From the NCBI RefSeq assembly GCF_001423125.1, contig NZ_LMNW01000031.1, forward strand, positions 273,268 through 337,267: 64,000 bases of DNA, read 5' to 3'. The notes beneath the pieces are model-generated. The model worked only from the letters and a program-made list of their open reading frames with translations, ran no database searches and was not told the origin of the DNA. This document shows, one piece after another, positions 1 through 8,893 of the stretch; within the stretch, counting starts at the first letter, position 1, and each line of letters starts with the position of its first letter. Origin of the DNA: Duganella sp. Leaf126. GTDB lineage: Bacteria; Pseudomonadota; Gammaproteobacteria; Burkholderiales; Burkholderiaceae_D. Made by a program: the position numbers and the translations under genes.

Positions 1-76
1 CAGGGCGAGGCGCAGCGGCGCAGACAGTGCGTTAGCACGGCAAGCCGCTGCAACGACTCCTGGGGACTCGCAGCCG

Positions 77-421
77 CTAGACTTGCATGTTCATGATGTC
101 GTGATAAGCCGTCACCAGCTTGTTGCGCACCTGAATCGCCGCCTGAAAGTTGATGCTCGACTTCTGCATCGTGATCATCAGGTCCGACAGACTGACGCTG
201 TCGTCGCCCATGGCAAAGCGCTTGCCCATCTCGCTGGACTTGACCTGGGAAGCGTTGACCGAGTCGAGCGCGGTTTTCAGGGCGTCCGAGAATTCCGCCT
301 TGGGCGCGGCCACCGTTTCGGTCTGCACCACGGGCGGGGTCAGCTGCGGGCGCGTGGCGTGCGCCTTCAGCTGCGCGATCATGGACTGGATCTGGCTGCT
401 ATCGATTCCACCGGTTCTCAT
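77..421 (-). CDS. fliE: Flagellar hook-basal body adaptor FliE
   Basis: FliE links the MS ring (FliF) to the proximal rod (FlgB) and is among the first proteins exported by the flagellar type III system. The 114-residue product is the usual size for FliE. It has a variable N-terminus and a conserved C-terminal half (about residues 45-114) containing FSDALKTALDSVN and the ending VTAYHDIMNMQV, typical of FliE. The start is ATG at 421 with an AGGAG about 6 nt upstream. It is divergent from fliF across a 256 bp gap, the common arrangement in beta- and gammaproteobacteria. Confidence 0.95.
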   Translation of the reverse strand: MRTGGIDSSQIQSMIAQLKAHATRPQLTPPVVQTETVAAPKAEFSDALKTALDSVNASQVKSSEMGKRFAMGDDSVSLSDLMITMQKSSINFQAAIQVRNKLVTAYHDIMNMQV

Positions 422-677
422 TACGACTCCTGTTATGCTCTTGGCGTTGCTTTAACGAAACAAATTTCACGTTTTCGCGTGCTGCGGCGTTACAATACCG
501 AACGCCCTGGATGACGCGGTTCCTTTATGTAGCGCTGACAGATTACCAAGACCGGGGCAAGCGCCCTGGATCGAGCAGGACCGGAAACAGCGCGCTATTC
601 AGGCGTTTGAATTGCCGGGGGTCAAGTGATAATGGACGTCACGCTCCCCCCTCCCACGTACCCGGAATTGAACCATC
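422..677. promoter_or_regulatory. Divergent fliE / fliF intergenic region
   Basis: This 256 bp region separates fliE (minus) from fliF (plus) and must hold promoters for both. On plus, a TTGAAT at 607-612 and a GATAAT at 628-633 (15 bp spacer) form a weak sigma-70-like candidate for the fliF operon. No convincing sigma-28 or sigma-54 element was found on either strand. fliE has a good Shine-Dalgarno sequence; fliF has a poor one. Confidence 0.35.
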
Positions 678-2426
678 ATGGCCGTAGCCGAACAACTCGA
701 CCCTGCCACCACGCAGCCCGCCGCCGCTGTCGATGACGGCGCCGAACGCCTGCCGTTCCTGCAAACGCCGATGGGCCGCAACGTCTTGCGCGGCGGGGCG
801 GCGGCTGCCATCGTGGCGGTGTTGATCGGCCTGTACCTGTGGAACAAGGCGCCCGACTACGGCGTGCTGTTTTCCAATTACACCGACCGCGACGGCGGCG
901 CCATCACGGCCGAGCTGGACAAGCTCAACATCAAGCACAAGTTTTCCGAGAACGGCACGGCGATCCTGGTGCCCACCGAGCAAGTCCACGATGCGCGCCT
1001 GAAGCTGGCTGCGCTCGGCCTGCCCAAGGGCGGCAATGTCGGCTTCGAGCTGATGGAAAACCAGAAGCTCGGCGTCTCGCAATTCCTGGAGCAGGTCAAC
1101 TACCAGCGCGCGCTCGAGGGCGAGCTGGCGCGCTCGATCCAGTCGCTGGCGGCGGTGGAAAACGCGCGCGTGCACTTGGCATTGCCGAAACCGTCCGTGT
1201 TCGTGCGCGACCAGCAAAAGCCGACCGCCTCCGTGCTGCTGACGCTGCACCCGAACCGCATGCTCGATCCGTCGCAGACGGCCGCCATCGTCCACCTGGT
1301 GGCCTCGAGCGTGCCGGAACTGATGCCGGCCAACGTCACCGTGGTGGACCAGGCCGGCAACCTGATTTCGGACCAGAACAAGAAATCGGGCCTGAACGCC
1401 AAGAACATGGATGAAACGCAGCTCAAGTATGTCAAGGACATGCAGACGCAGATCATCAAGCAGGTCGAGTCGATCATCATCCCCATCGTCGGCGAAGGCA
1501 ATGTGCGCGCCGAAGCGACGGCCGACGTCGATTTCTCGCAGATCGAACAGGCTGCCGAAACCTTCAAGCCGAACTCGCCGCCGGCCGCCTCGGCCATCCG
1601 CAGCCAGCAAAGCACGGAAACCAACGGCGGTGCGCCCGCCAACCCGGGCGGCATTCCCGGCGCGCTGTCGAACCAGCCGCCCGGCACGGCGACTGCGCCG
1701 CTCGACCAGATCGCCGGCGGCGCCGGCGCCGTACCGCCCGCACCGGGCACGCCGACCGGCACCCCGGCAGCCAATGCGGCCGCCACGCCCACCCACAAGG
1801 AATCGACCACCAATTACGAAGTGGACAAGACCGTGCGCTACGAGTCGCGCGGCATGGGCGGCCTGCGCCGGCTGACGGTGGCAGTGGCGGTCAACTACAA
1901 GCGCATCATCGACAAGGATGGCAAGGTCACGATCAAGGCCTATACGCCGGAAGAGATGGCCAAGATCAACGACCTGGTCAAGCAGGCGATGGGCTACAAC
2001 CAGGACCGCGGCGACGCCGTCAGCGTGGCCAATTCGCCGTTCGACGGCGTCGATCGGCCGTTCGAGAAGCCGCTCGACTGGTGGCGCGATCCGGCCAACC
2101 TGCCGATGGCCAAGGACCTGGCCAAATTCCTGATCACGGCCCTGATCCTGCTGTACATCGTGCTGCGCATCGTGCGGCCGATGATGCGGCCCGTGTTCAA
2201 GAAAATCGACGAGATCAACACGCCGGAACCGGAACCGGAAGTACCGGAAGAAGTCATCGAGGAAGGCCCGGACGAGGCGCTGATCGCCGAAGAGGAACTG
2301 CGCAAGATGGAAGAAAACACCGTGCGCTCGTACCGCGAAAACCTCGCCATGGCGAAAAAACTGGCGGTCGACGATCCGCGTATCGTCGCCAACATCATCA
2401 AGGACTGGATAGGCGCAAATGACTGA
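678..2426 (+). CDS. fliF: Flagellar MS-ring protein FliF
   Basis: FliF forms the MS ring in the inner membrane, which houses the export gate and carries the FliG rotor. The 582 residues match the usual length (about 550-580). There is an N-terminal membrane segment at about residues 36-55 and a second at about 483-503. Between them lie the ring-building domains, with GLPKGGNVGFELM and FLEQVNYQRALEGELARSI typical of the YscJ/FliF fold. A Pro/Ala/Gly-rich loop lies at about residues 295-375. The acidic C-terminal tail (EPEPEVPEEVIEEGPDE, then DPRIVANIIKDWI) is the FliG-binding region. It is the first gene of the plus-strand fli operon and overlaps fliG by 8 bp. Confidence 0.97.
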   Translation: MAVAEQLDPATTQPAAAVDDGAERLPFLQTPMGRNVLRGGAAAAIVAVLIGLYLWNKAPDYGVLFSNYTDRDGGAITAELDKLNIKHKFSENGTAILVPTEQVHDARLKLAALGLPKGGNVGFELMENQKLGVSQFLEQVNYQRALEGELARSIQSLAAVENARVHLALPKPSVFVRDQQKPTASVLLTLHPNRMLDPSQTAAIVHLVASSVPELMPANVTVVDQAGNLISDQNKKSGLNAKNMDETQLKYVKDMQTQIIKQVESIIIPIVGEGNVRAEATADVDFSQIEQAAETFKPNSPPAASAIRSQQSTETNGGAPANPGGIPGALSNQPPGTATAPLDQIAGGAGAVPPAPGTPTGTPAANAAATPTHKESTTNYEVDKTVRYESRGMGGLRRLTVAVAVNYKRIIDKDGKVTIKAYTPEEMAKINDLVKQAMGYNQDRGDAVSVANSPFDGVDRPFEKPLDWWRDPANLPMAKDLAKFLITALILLYIVLRIVRPMMRPVFKKIDEINTPEPEPEVPEEVIEEGPDEALIAEEELRKMEENTVRSYRENLAMAKKLAVDDPRIVANIIKDWIGAND

Positions 2427-3417
2427 GAATACCGGACTTCAAAAGGCAGCAATCCTGATGCTGGCCATGGGCGAGAGCGAGGCGGCCGAGGTGATGAAAT
2501 TCCTCGGCCCGCGCGAAGTGCTCAAGCTCGGCGCCTCGATGGCGACCATGAAAAACGTGCCGCACGAAGAGGTGGTGAGTACGCTGGAAAACTTCCGCGA
2601 CATGGTGGCCGCCGCGTCCACCGTGGGCCTCGATTCCGACGAATACATCCGCCAGGTGCTGACCAAGGCGCTCGGCGACGACAAGGCGTCGGTGCTGCTC
2701 TCGCGCATCCTGGGCGGCAAGGATGCGTCCGGTATCGAATCGCTGAAATGGATGGATTCGCAATCGGTCGCCGAGCTGATCCGCAACGAACACCCGCAGA
2801 TCATCGCCACCATCCTGGTCCACCTGGAGCGCGACCAGGCCTGCGAAATCCTCAGCCACTTCACCGACCGTCTGCGCAACGACGTGGTGCTGCGCATCGC
2901 CACGCTCGACGGCGTGCAGCCGGCCGCGCTGCGCGAGCTCAACGACGTGCTGACCAAGCTGCTGTCCGGTAACGAGAACATCAAGAAATCGTCGCTGGGC
3001 GGCGTGCGCACGGCTGCCGAGATCCTCAACTTCATGAGCGGCGAGCAGGAAAGTTCGGTGATGGACAACATCAAGAACTACGACAACGACATGGCGCAGA
3101 AGATCATGGACGAGATGTTCGTGTTCGACAACGTGATCGACATCGACGACCGCGGCATCCAGCTGCTGCTGCGCGAGGTGCAGTCCGAGATGCTGATCGT
3201 GGCCCTGAAGGGCGCGTCGCAGGAGCTGCGCGAAAAGATCTTCAAGAACATGTCGGCACGCGCCAGCGAAATGATGCGCGAAGACCTGGAGTCGAAAGGC
3301 CCGGTCCGGCTGTCGGAAGTGGAAAGCCAGCAGAAGCAGATCCTGCAGATCGTGCGCCGCCTGGCCGACGAAGGACAGATCGTCCTCGGCGGCAAGGGCG
3401 AGGATTCCTTCGTTTAA
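2419..3417 (+). CDS. fliG: Flagellar motor switch protein FliG
   Basis: FliG is the rotor protein on the cytoplasmic face of the MS ring; it takes torque from the MotA-type stator and helps switch rotation direction. The 332 residues are full length. Middle-domain sequence includes the EHPQ motif (NEHPQIIATILVHL). The C-terminal torque helix region carries alternating charges (LREVQSEMLIVALKGASQELREKIFKNMS). It starts inside the end of fliF (8 bp overlap), so translation is probably coupled. Confidence 0.98.
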   Translation: MTENTGLQKAAILMLAMGESEAAEVMKFLGPREVLKLGASMATMKNVPHEEVVSTLENFRDMVAAASTVGLDSDEYIRQVLTKALGDDKASVLLSRILGGKDASGIESLKWMDSQSVAELIRNEHPQIIATILVHLERDQACEILSHFTDRLRNDVVLRIATLDGVQPAALRELNDVLTKLLSGNENIKKSSLGGVRTAAEILNFMSGEQESSVMDNIKNYDNDMAQKIMDEMFVFDNVIDIDDRGIQLLLREVQSEMLIVALKGASQELREKIFKNMSARASEMMREDLESKGPVRLSEVESQQKQILQIVRRLADEGQIVLGGKGEDSFV

Positions 3418-3434
3418 TGATTGCCCGGTAGTTC

Positions 3435-4202
3435 ATGTCCACCATACCAAGAGAAAAGCAGACCGCCTTCCAGCGCTGGGAAATGACGTCGTTCGGCGAC
3501 GAACGCGCCAGCGTGGTGGCCGAGCGCGAGGCTCAGCAGCGCGCGCAGGAAGCCGAACAGGCGCGCCTCGACGCCGAACAGCGCGTGTACGAAGAACTCG
3601 AAGCGCAGCAGGAACTGGCCGACATCGGCCCGCCGGTGCCGCCGCCCATCGTTTATCCGACCGTCGAGGAACTGGAAGCGATCCGCGAGGAGGCGCGCAC
3701 CTCGGGCTACGAGGAAGGCCACCAGGCCGGCCATGCCGACGGCCGCCAGGAAGCGCTGGAAGCGGGTAAGAAACTTACCGACGAGGCGCTGGTCCACGTG
3801 CGCGCCCTGGCCGACAGTTTCGGCACCGCGCTGCGCGAGGCCGACCAGCTGATCGCCAACGACGTGCTGGAACTGGCGTTGCAGCTGGCCAAAGGCATGC
3901 TCAAGACCGCCCTGCCCGCCAAGCCCGAGCTGGTCATTCCCATCGTGCGCGACGCCATCGAATATTTACCCGTGCTGCAGCAGCCGGCGCTGCTGGTACT
4001 GCACCCGGACGACGCCGAGGTGGTCAAGGCCGGCCTCGGCGAGGAACTGGCCAAGGGCGGCTGGCGCGTGGTGCTCGACGCCAGCGTCGGCCGTGGCGGC
4101 TGCAAGGTCGATACCGCCAGCAACCAGATCGACGCCACCGCTGCCGCCCGCTGGGAACGCCTGACCAATGCGCTGGCCAAGGACATCGGCTGGCTGGACT
4201 GA
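3435..4202 (+). CDS. fliH: Flagellar export ATPase regulator FliH
   Basis: FliH is the peripheral-stalk partner of the export ATPase FliI and keeps it inactive until docked at the export gate. The 255-residue protein has a long charged, Gln/Glu/Ala-rich N-terminal helix (about residues 20-65). A glycine-repeat helix ([21 protein letters not shown], about residues 95-115) carries the GxxxG pattern known from FliH. The C-terminal V-ATPase E-subunit-like domain follows (to about residue 240). It lies 17 bp after fliG and ends 1 bp before the chosen fliI start. Confidence 0.92.
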   Translation: MSTIPREKQTAFQRWEMTSFGDERASVVAEREAQQRAQEAEQARLDAEQRVYEELEAQQELADIGPPVPPPIVYPTVEELEAIREEARTSGYEEGHQAGHADGRQEALEAGKKLTDEALVHVRALADSFGTALREADQLIANDVLELALQLAKGMLKTALPAKPELVIPIVRDAIEYLPVLQQPALLVLHPDDAEVVKAGLGEELAKGGWRVVLDASVGRGGCKVDTASNQIDATAAARWERLTNALAKDIGWLD

Positions 4203-4203
4203 C

Positions 4204-6039
4204 ATGAGCGCCGACATCCCCACGCCCGATGCAACCGACGCGGCGCAGCAGCCGGCCGAAGGCCTGATCCTGCCGCCCGACGAACTGCCGCCCGCGCTGC
4301 AAACCCGCTTGCCGGCCGGGCTCGACTTGCCGGACGATCGCGACATGCCGGCGCCAGCTTCCCCCGGCCCGACGGCCGCCGCAGCGCCGGCAATAGCACA
4401 ATCGACGTCACCCACAGCGGCGACAGCCGCGCAGCGGGCTCCGGCGCCGGTGACGCCGGCAACCGCGCAAACTGCTTCCGCGCCTGCTGCGACAGCAGCG
4501 GCACATTCCGCATTGGCGGCGGCGCCCTCGACAGCGGCGCCAGCGCTATACCCGGGAACCGCCCCCGCAACCGGTTCGGCTGCAGGCACTGCAGACGCTG
4601 GCGCCGCAGCGCCACCGGCCGCCGCCAGCGCAGCAGCACCGGCAGCAGCCCCCAACCCGCACGCCAGCCGCTGGCAAGCCTATCTCGGCGACTGCGCGGC
4701 GCTGGTCGGGTTCGTCGAGCCGATGCAGGTCTCGGGCCGCGTCACCCGCGTGGCCGGGCTGGTGATGGAAGCGGTGGGTCTGCGCCTGGCCGTCGGTGCG
4801 GCCTGTACGGTGCCGCTGCCATCGGGCGGGCGGATCGAGGCCGAAGTGGTCGGCTTCGAAGGCGACAAGCTGTTCCTGATGCCGCAGAGCGATGTCGAAG
4901 GCGTGGTGCCGGGCACCCGCGTGTTCCCGGTGGAGCCGGCGATTCCGCGTCCCGGCACCGTCAACCACCCGCGCCGCCGTCCCAGCGACCGCGCGCGCCA
5001 CCTGCCGGTCGGGCCCGAGCTGCTGGGCCGCGTGCTCGATGCAGCGGGCCGCCCGCTCGATGGCCTGGGCCCGCTCAACGCATCCGACAGCGCCCCCGTC
5101 AACACCCGCCCCGCCAATCCGCTGGGCCGCGCGCCGATCGTCGATACGCTGGACGTGGGCGTGCGCTCGATCAACGCCATGCTGACCGTGGGACGGGGCC
5201 AGCGCATGGGCCTGTTCGCCGGTTCCGGCGTCGGCAAATCGGTGTTGCTGGGCATGATGGCGCGCTACACGGAGGCCGACATCATCGTCGTCGGGCTGAT
5301 CGGCGAACGCGGACGCGAGGTCAAGGAATTCATCGAGCAGATCCTGGGCGAGGAAGGCCTGGCGCGCTCGGTCGTGGTGGCCGCCCCGGCCGACACGCCG
5401 CCGCTGATGCGCCTGCAGGGCGCGGCCTATTCCACCGCCATTGCCGAGCACTTCCGCGACAAGGGCATGAACGTGCTGCTGATCATGGATTCGCTGACCC
5501 GCTACGCGATGGCGCAGCGCGAAATCGCCCTGGCGATCGGCGAACCGCCTGCCACCAAGGGTTATCCGCCGTCGGTGTTCGCCAAGCTGCCGGTGCTGGT
5601 GGAACGGGCCGGCAACGGCGAACTGGGCGGCGGCTCGATCACCGCCTTCTACACCGTGCTGACCGAGGGCGACGACCAGCAGGATCCGATCGCCGACTCG
5701 GCGCGCGCGATCCTGGACGGCCACATCGTGCTCAACCGCCGCCTGGCCGAGGCCGGCCACTATCCTGCCATCGACATCGAGCAATCGATCAGCCGCGCCA
5801 TGCACTCGATCACCCCGCACGAGCACCAGCAGCGCGCGCGCCAGCTGAAACAGTTGTTTTCACGCTACGAACGCAGCCGTGACCTGATCAGCGTAGGCGC
5901 GTATGCTGCAGGTACCGACCCCGTGCTGGACCAGGCGATTGTGCTGCACGATAAAATCGAGCATTTCCTGCAGCAGCAGATTACCGAACGGGTGACCATG
6001 GACGAGAGCTTGGGGCAACTTACCACGCTGTTCAACTGA
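4204..6039 (+). CDS. fliI: Flagellum-specific ATP synthase FliI with Ala/Pro-rich N-terminal extension
   Basis: FliI is the hexameric ATPase that helps unload and unfold substrates at the flagellar export gate. The ATPase core is complete: Walker [12 protein letters not shown] at about residues 336-346, [13 protein letters not shown], and Walker [19 protein letters not shown] near 422-440. The chosen ATG at 4204 gives 611 residues; an earlier in-frame ATG at 4168 would overlap fliH by 35 bp. The core from about residue 154 is the normal FliI length (about 458). The first 150 residues are an extra low-complexity segment rich in Ala, Pro and Thr, not typical of FliI. Confidence 0.96.
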   Translation: MSADIPTPDATDAAQQPAEGLILPPDELPPALQTRLPAGLDLPDDRDMPAPASPGPTAAAAPAIAQSTSPTAATAAQRAPAPVTPATAQTASAPAATAAAHSALAAAPSTAAPALYPGTAPATGSAAGTADAGAAAPPAAASAAAPAAAPNPHASRWQAYLGDCAALVGFVEPMQVSGRVTRVAGLVMEAVGLRLAVGAACTVPLPSGGRIEAEVVGFEGDKLFLMPQSDVEGVVPGTRVFPVEPAIPRPGTVNHPRRRPSDRARHLPVGPELLGRVLDAAGRPLDGLGPLNASDSAPVNTRPANPLGRAPIVDTLDVGVRSINAMLTVGRGQRMGLFAGSGVGKSVLLGMMARYTEADIIVVGLIGERGREVKEFIEQILGEEGLARSVVVAAPADTPPLMRLQGAAYSTAIAEHFRDKGMNVLLIMDSLTRYAMAQREIALAIGEPPATKGYPPSVFAKLPVLVERAGNGELGGGSITAFYTVLTEGDDQQDPIADSARAILDGHIVLNRRLAEAGHYPAIDIEQSISRAMHSITPHEHQQRARQLKQLFSRYERSRDLISVGAYAAGTDPVLDQAIVLHDKIEHFLQQQITERVTMDESLGQLTTLFN

Positions 6040-6066
6040 TTGACGGCGCAAGCCGCGACCTATAAT
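6040..6066 (+). promoter_or_regulatory. Candidate sigma-70 promoter just upstream of fliJ
   Basis: Directly after the fliI stop codon there is TTGACG (6040-6045), then 15 bp, then a perfect TATAAT (6061-6066). Ten or eleven of the twelve hexamer positions match, but the spacer is 2 bp short of optimal. A start site at about 6073 would leave only a few bases before the fliJ ATG at 6077. This could be an internal operon promoter or chance. Confidence 0.35.
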
Positions 6067-6076
6067 CGGTGTCATT

Positions 6077-6517
6077 ATGGCTTCCAAAGCACAACTCGAA
6101 ACCCTGATCGACCTGGCGCGCCGCGAAACCGACGATGCGGCCAAGCGCCTGGGCGCCGCGCTGAAGGCGGTGGACGACGCGCGCCAAAAACACGAGATGC
6201 TGGTCGGCTACCGCGAGGAATACGTCAAGCGCTTCCAGGATGCGCAACTGGCCGGCATCACGCCCATGGCCTACCGCAACTTCCAGGCCTTCATGGACAA
6301 GCTCGATGTGGCCGTCAAGGGCCAGCAGGACATGGTCGTGCGCGCCGAGCAGCGCGGCGAGCAGGAAAAGCTGGCCTGGCAAACGGCCGAGCGCAAGCGG
6401 GTGTCGTATTCGACCCTGAACGAGCGCGCCGACGCTGTGGCGCTCAAGCTCGAAAACAAGCGCGACCAGAAGCAGATGGACGAGCACGCTGCACGCCAGG
6501 CGTTTTACAAGCGCTGA
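6077..6517 (+). CDS. fliJ: Flagellar export chaperone / stalk protein FliJ
   Basis: FliJ is the coiled-coil central stalk of the FliI ATPase ring and connects it to FlhA. The 146-residue product is the normal size and almost wholly charged helix, beginning MASKAQLETLIDLARRETDD, as in FliJ. Helical heptads run through most of the chain (for example VAVKGQQDMVVRAEQRGEQ). It follows fliI by 37 bp. No good Shine-Dalgarno sequence precedes the ATG; the 11 bases before it follow a TATAAT. Confidence 0.88.
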   Translation: MASKAQLETLIDLARRETDDAAKRLGAALKAVDDARQKHEMLVGYREEYVKRFQDAQLAGITPMAYRNFQAFMDKLDVAVKGQQDMVVRAEQRGEQEKLAWQTAERKRVSYSTLNERADAVALKLENKRDQKQMDEHAARQAFYKR

Positions 6518-6547
6518 TTTTCCGATCCCCCGACATCACCGTCCACC

Positions 6548-8158
6548 ATGCAAAACGCCTTCCTCCCGTCGCTGAACGCCACCACGTCCCCCAAGTCCAC
6601 CCAGGCCAGCCTCGCCGCCAGCCAGGCCAAGGCCGACCTCGGCGCCGGTGGCGCCAACGATGCCTTCAAACAGGCGCTGTCGCAGCAGCTCGACCAGCGC
6701 CAGTCGGCCAGGAATGCCGAGGCAAGAAGTGCCGCGACCAGGAATGCCGAAGCGAGGAACGCGGAGGCCAGGACCACCGAAGCGCGGGCCGCCGAGCGCC
6801 AGGCGGCCAGCCGCGCCGCCGACGCCAGGCCACAGGCAGCTGCCAGGCCGGCGCAGCAGGATAAAGCCGCCGACCGGCGCGCCGAAGCCAAGCCGGCCGA
6901 ACAACAGGCCGCTGCAGCCACCGGCACCGGCGGCGCCAGCCAGGCCGGCAGCGGCGACGACGATAGCGATCACGACGCCGCCCAGCAGCCGGGTGCCGGC
7001 CAGCCAGCCGACCCCATGACCGCCATGCTGGCCCTGGTGGCGGCCTACAACCAGCGCGTCGATGGCAGCGCGGCGCAGACGGCAAGCGATGCCGCAGCAG
7101 CCGTGGCCGGCGGCGAGCATGGCAGCGCAGCGGGTGCGTCGAAAGCGGTCGATGCCGCCACCCTGGCCGCGCTCACTGCAGCCGAGGCCAGCACCGGGGC
7201 CACGGCCGACGGTGCCGATGCGCCCGCCATGACCGATGCAGACTTCAAGGCCGCGCTCGGCCGCGCAGCCGACGCCCTGCACGCCCCGGCGACCGGCAGC
7301 GATGCCGACGCCGGCAGCAGCCTGACGTCGCTGCGCGCCGAACTGGCGCAACAGGCGGCCAAAGAACCGCACGACGGCAAAGCGTCCGGCGTCACGCCGG
7401 CTGCTGGCGCCAAGGCAGCCGGCGTAGGGGCGGCCACGTCGGCAAGCGCTTCGGCAACGGCAGCAGCAGGCGACGCGGCCGCCAGCGCCGGCAACGCGCC
7501 CGGCGCCAACGCGGTGTCGCCAGCCGACACCGGCAAATTCGGCCAGCACCTGGCCGCTGCCACGGCCGGTGGCGACGCCAGGGCCGACAGCGACGCCGCG
7601 CTCGCTGCCAAGGAGGCAACTGCGGCCACGGTGTCGCCAGCCCATGCGCAGGCCGCCGGCGCCGCCGCTGCGCCGGAGGTCGCCAGGGCCGCCGCCCCGG
7701 CCACCACGCTGTACAGCCGCGTGGGCACGCCCGCGTGGGACCAGCAACTGGGGCAGAAAGTGATCTTCATGGCAGCCGGCGGCGAGCACAGCGCCACTAT
7801 GGAGCTCAACCCGCCCGACCTCGGGCCACTGCAAGTGGTGCTGAGCGTGAACAAGGACCAGGCCACGGCCGCCTTCACCGCGGCCGCGCCGGAGGTGCGC
7901 CAGGCGCTCGAAGCCGCCCTGCCCCGGCTGCGCGAAATGATGGGCGACGCCGGCATCATGCTCGGCAATGCCACCGTGTCCTCGGGCGACCAGAGCGCCA
8001 GCGCGCGCATGGCCCAGGACAATGGCCGCAACGACCAGCGCGGGCGCAGCAGCCTTGCCAGCGGTAACGGTGGCAGCGGCGAGATTGGCGGCGTGAGCGC
8101 TGCCGCGACCACCCGCACGGTGCGGCTCGACAACGGCGCGGTCGATACCTTCGCCTGA
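6548..8158 (+). CDS. fliK: Flagellar hook-length control protein FliK
   Basis: FliK is exported during hook assembly, measures hook length and switches the export gate from hook to filament substrates. The 536-residue protein has a very Ala-rich, poorly conserved first 390 residues that serve as the ruler. These include short RNAEAR-type repeats at about residues 55-90. A conserved C-terminal Flg_hook domain follows at about residues 395-490: GQKVIFMAAGGEHSATMEL, then NPPDLGPLQVVLSV, the hallmark LNPxxLGxLxV motif. A Gly/Ser-rich tail ends it. It lies 30 bp after fliJ. Confidence 0.93.
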   Translation: MQNAFLPSLNATTSPKSTQASLAASQAKADLGAGGANDAFKQALSQQLDQRQSARNAEARSAATRNAEARNAEARTTEARAAERQAASRAADARPQAAARPAQQDKAADRRAEAKPAEQQAAAATGTGGASQAGSGDDDSDHDAAQQPGAGQPADPMTAMLALVAAYNQRVDGSAAQTASDAAAAVAGGEHGSAAGASKAVDAATLAALTAAEASTGATADGADAPAMTDADFKAALGRAADALHAPATGSDADAGSSLTSLRAELAQQAAKEPHDGKASGVTPAAGAKAAGVGAATSASASATAAAGDAAASAGNAPGANAVSPADTGKFGQHLAAATAGGDARADSDAALAAKEATAATVSPAHAQAAGAAAAPEVARAAAPATTLYSRVGTPAWDQQLGQKVIFMAAGGEHSATMELNPPDLGPLQVVLSVNKDQATAAFTAAAPEVRQALEAALPRLREMMGDAGIMLGNATVSSGDQSASARMAQDNGRNDQRGRSSLASGNGGSGEIGGVSAAATTRTVRLDNGAVDTFA

Positions 8159-8312
8159 ACGGCTTCCCGCCCGGCCCCATCCACAGCGCCGGACTTGTTG
8201 CATGTTCCACTAAGGAAACACCGAGCAAGCGGGGGTTCGCCCCTCTTTTCGGTCGATCTTGCTGCGCAGGCACAAGCGATAATGACATAATGGCGGTACC
8301 GATTTAACACCC

Positions 8313-8328
8313 AGGGGCATTTTTTTTG
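8313..8328 (+). promoter_or_regulatory. Shine-Dalgarno site that sets a TTG start for fliL
   Basis: AGGGG at 8313-8317 sits 8 nt before a TTG at 8326-8328. The first in-frame ATG (8344) has no purine-rich site before it. The TTG is therefore the better start for fliL. Confidence 0.6.
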
Positions 8329-8859
8329 AAAGCGAACCCAAAAATGAAGGCTGATCAGAAAGTGGAAGCGCCGGCAGGCGGCGGCAGCAAGAAGCTGATC
8401 ATCATCATCGTGGCGCTGGTACTGGTGCTGGGCGCCGGTGGCGGTGGCGCCGCCTGGTATTTCATGCACGACAAGGGCGATGCGGCGCACGAGGAAGAAG
8501 CCCCGGCCAAGAAGAAGAAAAAGGACAAGAAGGCGGGGCCGCCCGAATACCTGCCGGTCGATCCGTTCACGGTCAACCTGCAACCGGGCGAAGACGGCGG
8601 CGAGCAGTATCTGCAACTGGCGTTCACGCTGGAAGTGGGCAGCGCCGAGGAAAAGGAAAACCTCAAGACCAATATGGCCAAGGTGCGCAGCCGGGTGCTG
8701 CTGCTGCTGTCGAGCAAGCGCGCGGCCGACATCAACACGCCCGCCGGCAAGATGCAGCTGGCCAAGGAAATCGTCGAGCAGACCAGCGAACCACTCGAGC
8801 AGCGCGGCGAAAAGCAGGACGTCGTCGATGTGCTGTTTACCGCGTTCATCATTCAGTAA
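8326..8859 (+). CDS. fliL: Flagellar basal body-associated protein FliL
   Basis: FliL is an inner-membrane protein with a stomatin/SPFH-like periplasmic domain that surrounds the stator and supports torque. The 177 residues contain a short Lys-rich cytoplasmic tail and one membrane helix at about residues 24-47 (LIIIIVALVLVLGAG...). A Lys-rich linker and the FliL domain follow from about residue 80 (YLPVDPFTVNLQPG, QYLQLAFTLEVG). The TTG start at 8326 is preferred because of a well-placed AGGGG; ATG 8344 would shorten it by 6 residues. It follows a 167 bp gap after fliK, the largest in this operon, so an internal promoter is possible. Confidence 0.92.
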   Translation: MKANPKMKADQKVEAPAGGGSKKLIIIIVALVLVLGAGGGGAAWYFMHDKGDAAHEEEAPAKKKKKDKKAGPPEYLPVDPFTVNLQPGEDGGEQYLQLAFTLEVGSAEEKENLKTNMAKVRSRVLLLLSSKRAADINTPAGKMQLAKEIVEQTSEPLEQRGEKQDVVDVLFTAFIIQ

Positions 8860-8893
8860 GTAGCGTCACTCAAGCGAAGCAGGCAGTCACACC

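Noticed and set aside
8229..8249. GGGG-GTTCG-CCCC followed by TCTTTT between fliK and fliL
   Set aside because: The stem is only four base pairs and lies within a flagellar operon; too weak to call a terminator.
8276..8283. GCGATAAT upstream of fliL as a sigma-28 -10
   Set aside because: No TAAA-type -35 is found 11 bases upstream on the same strand.
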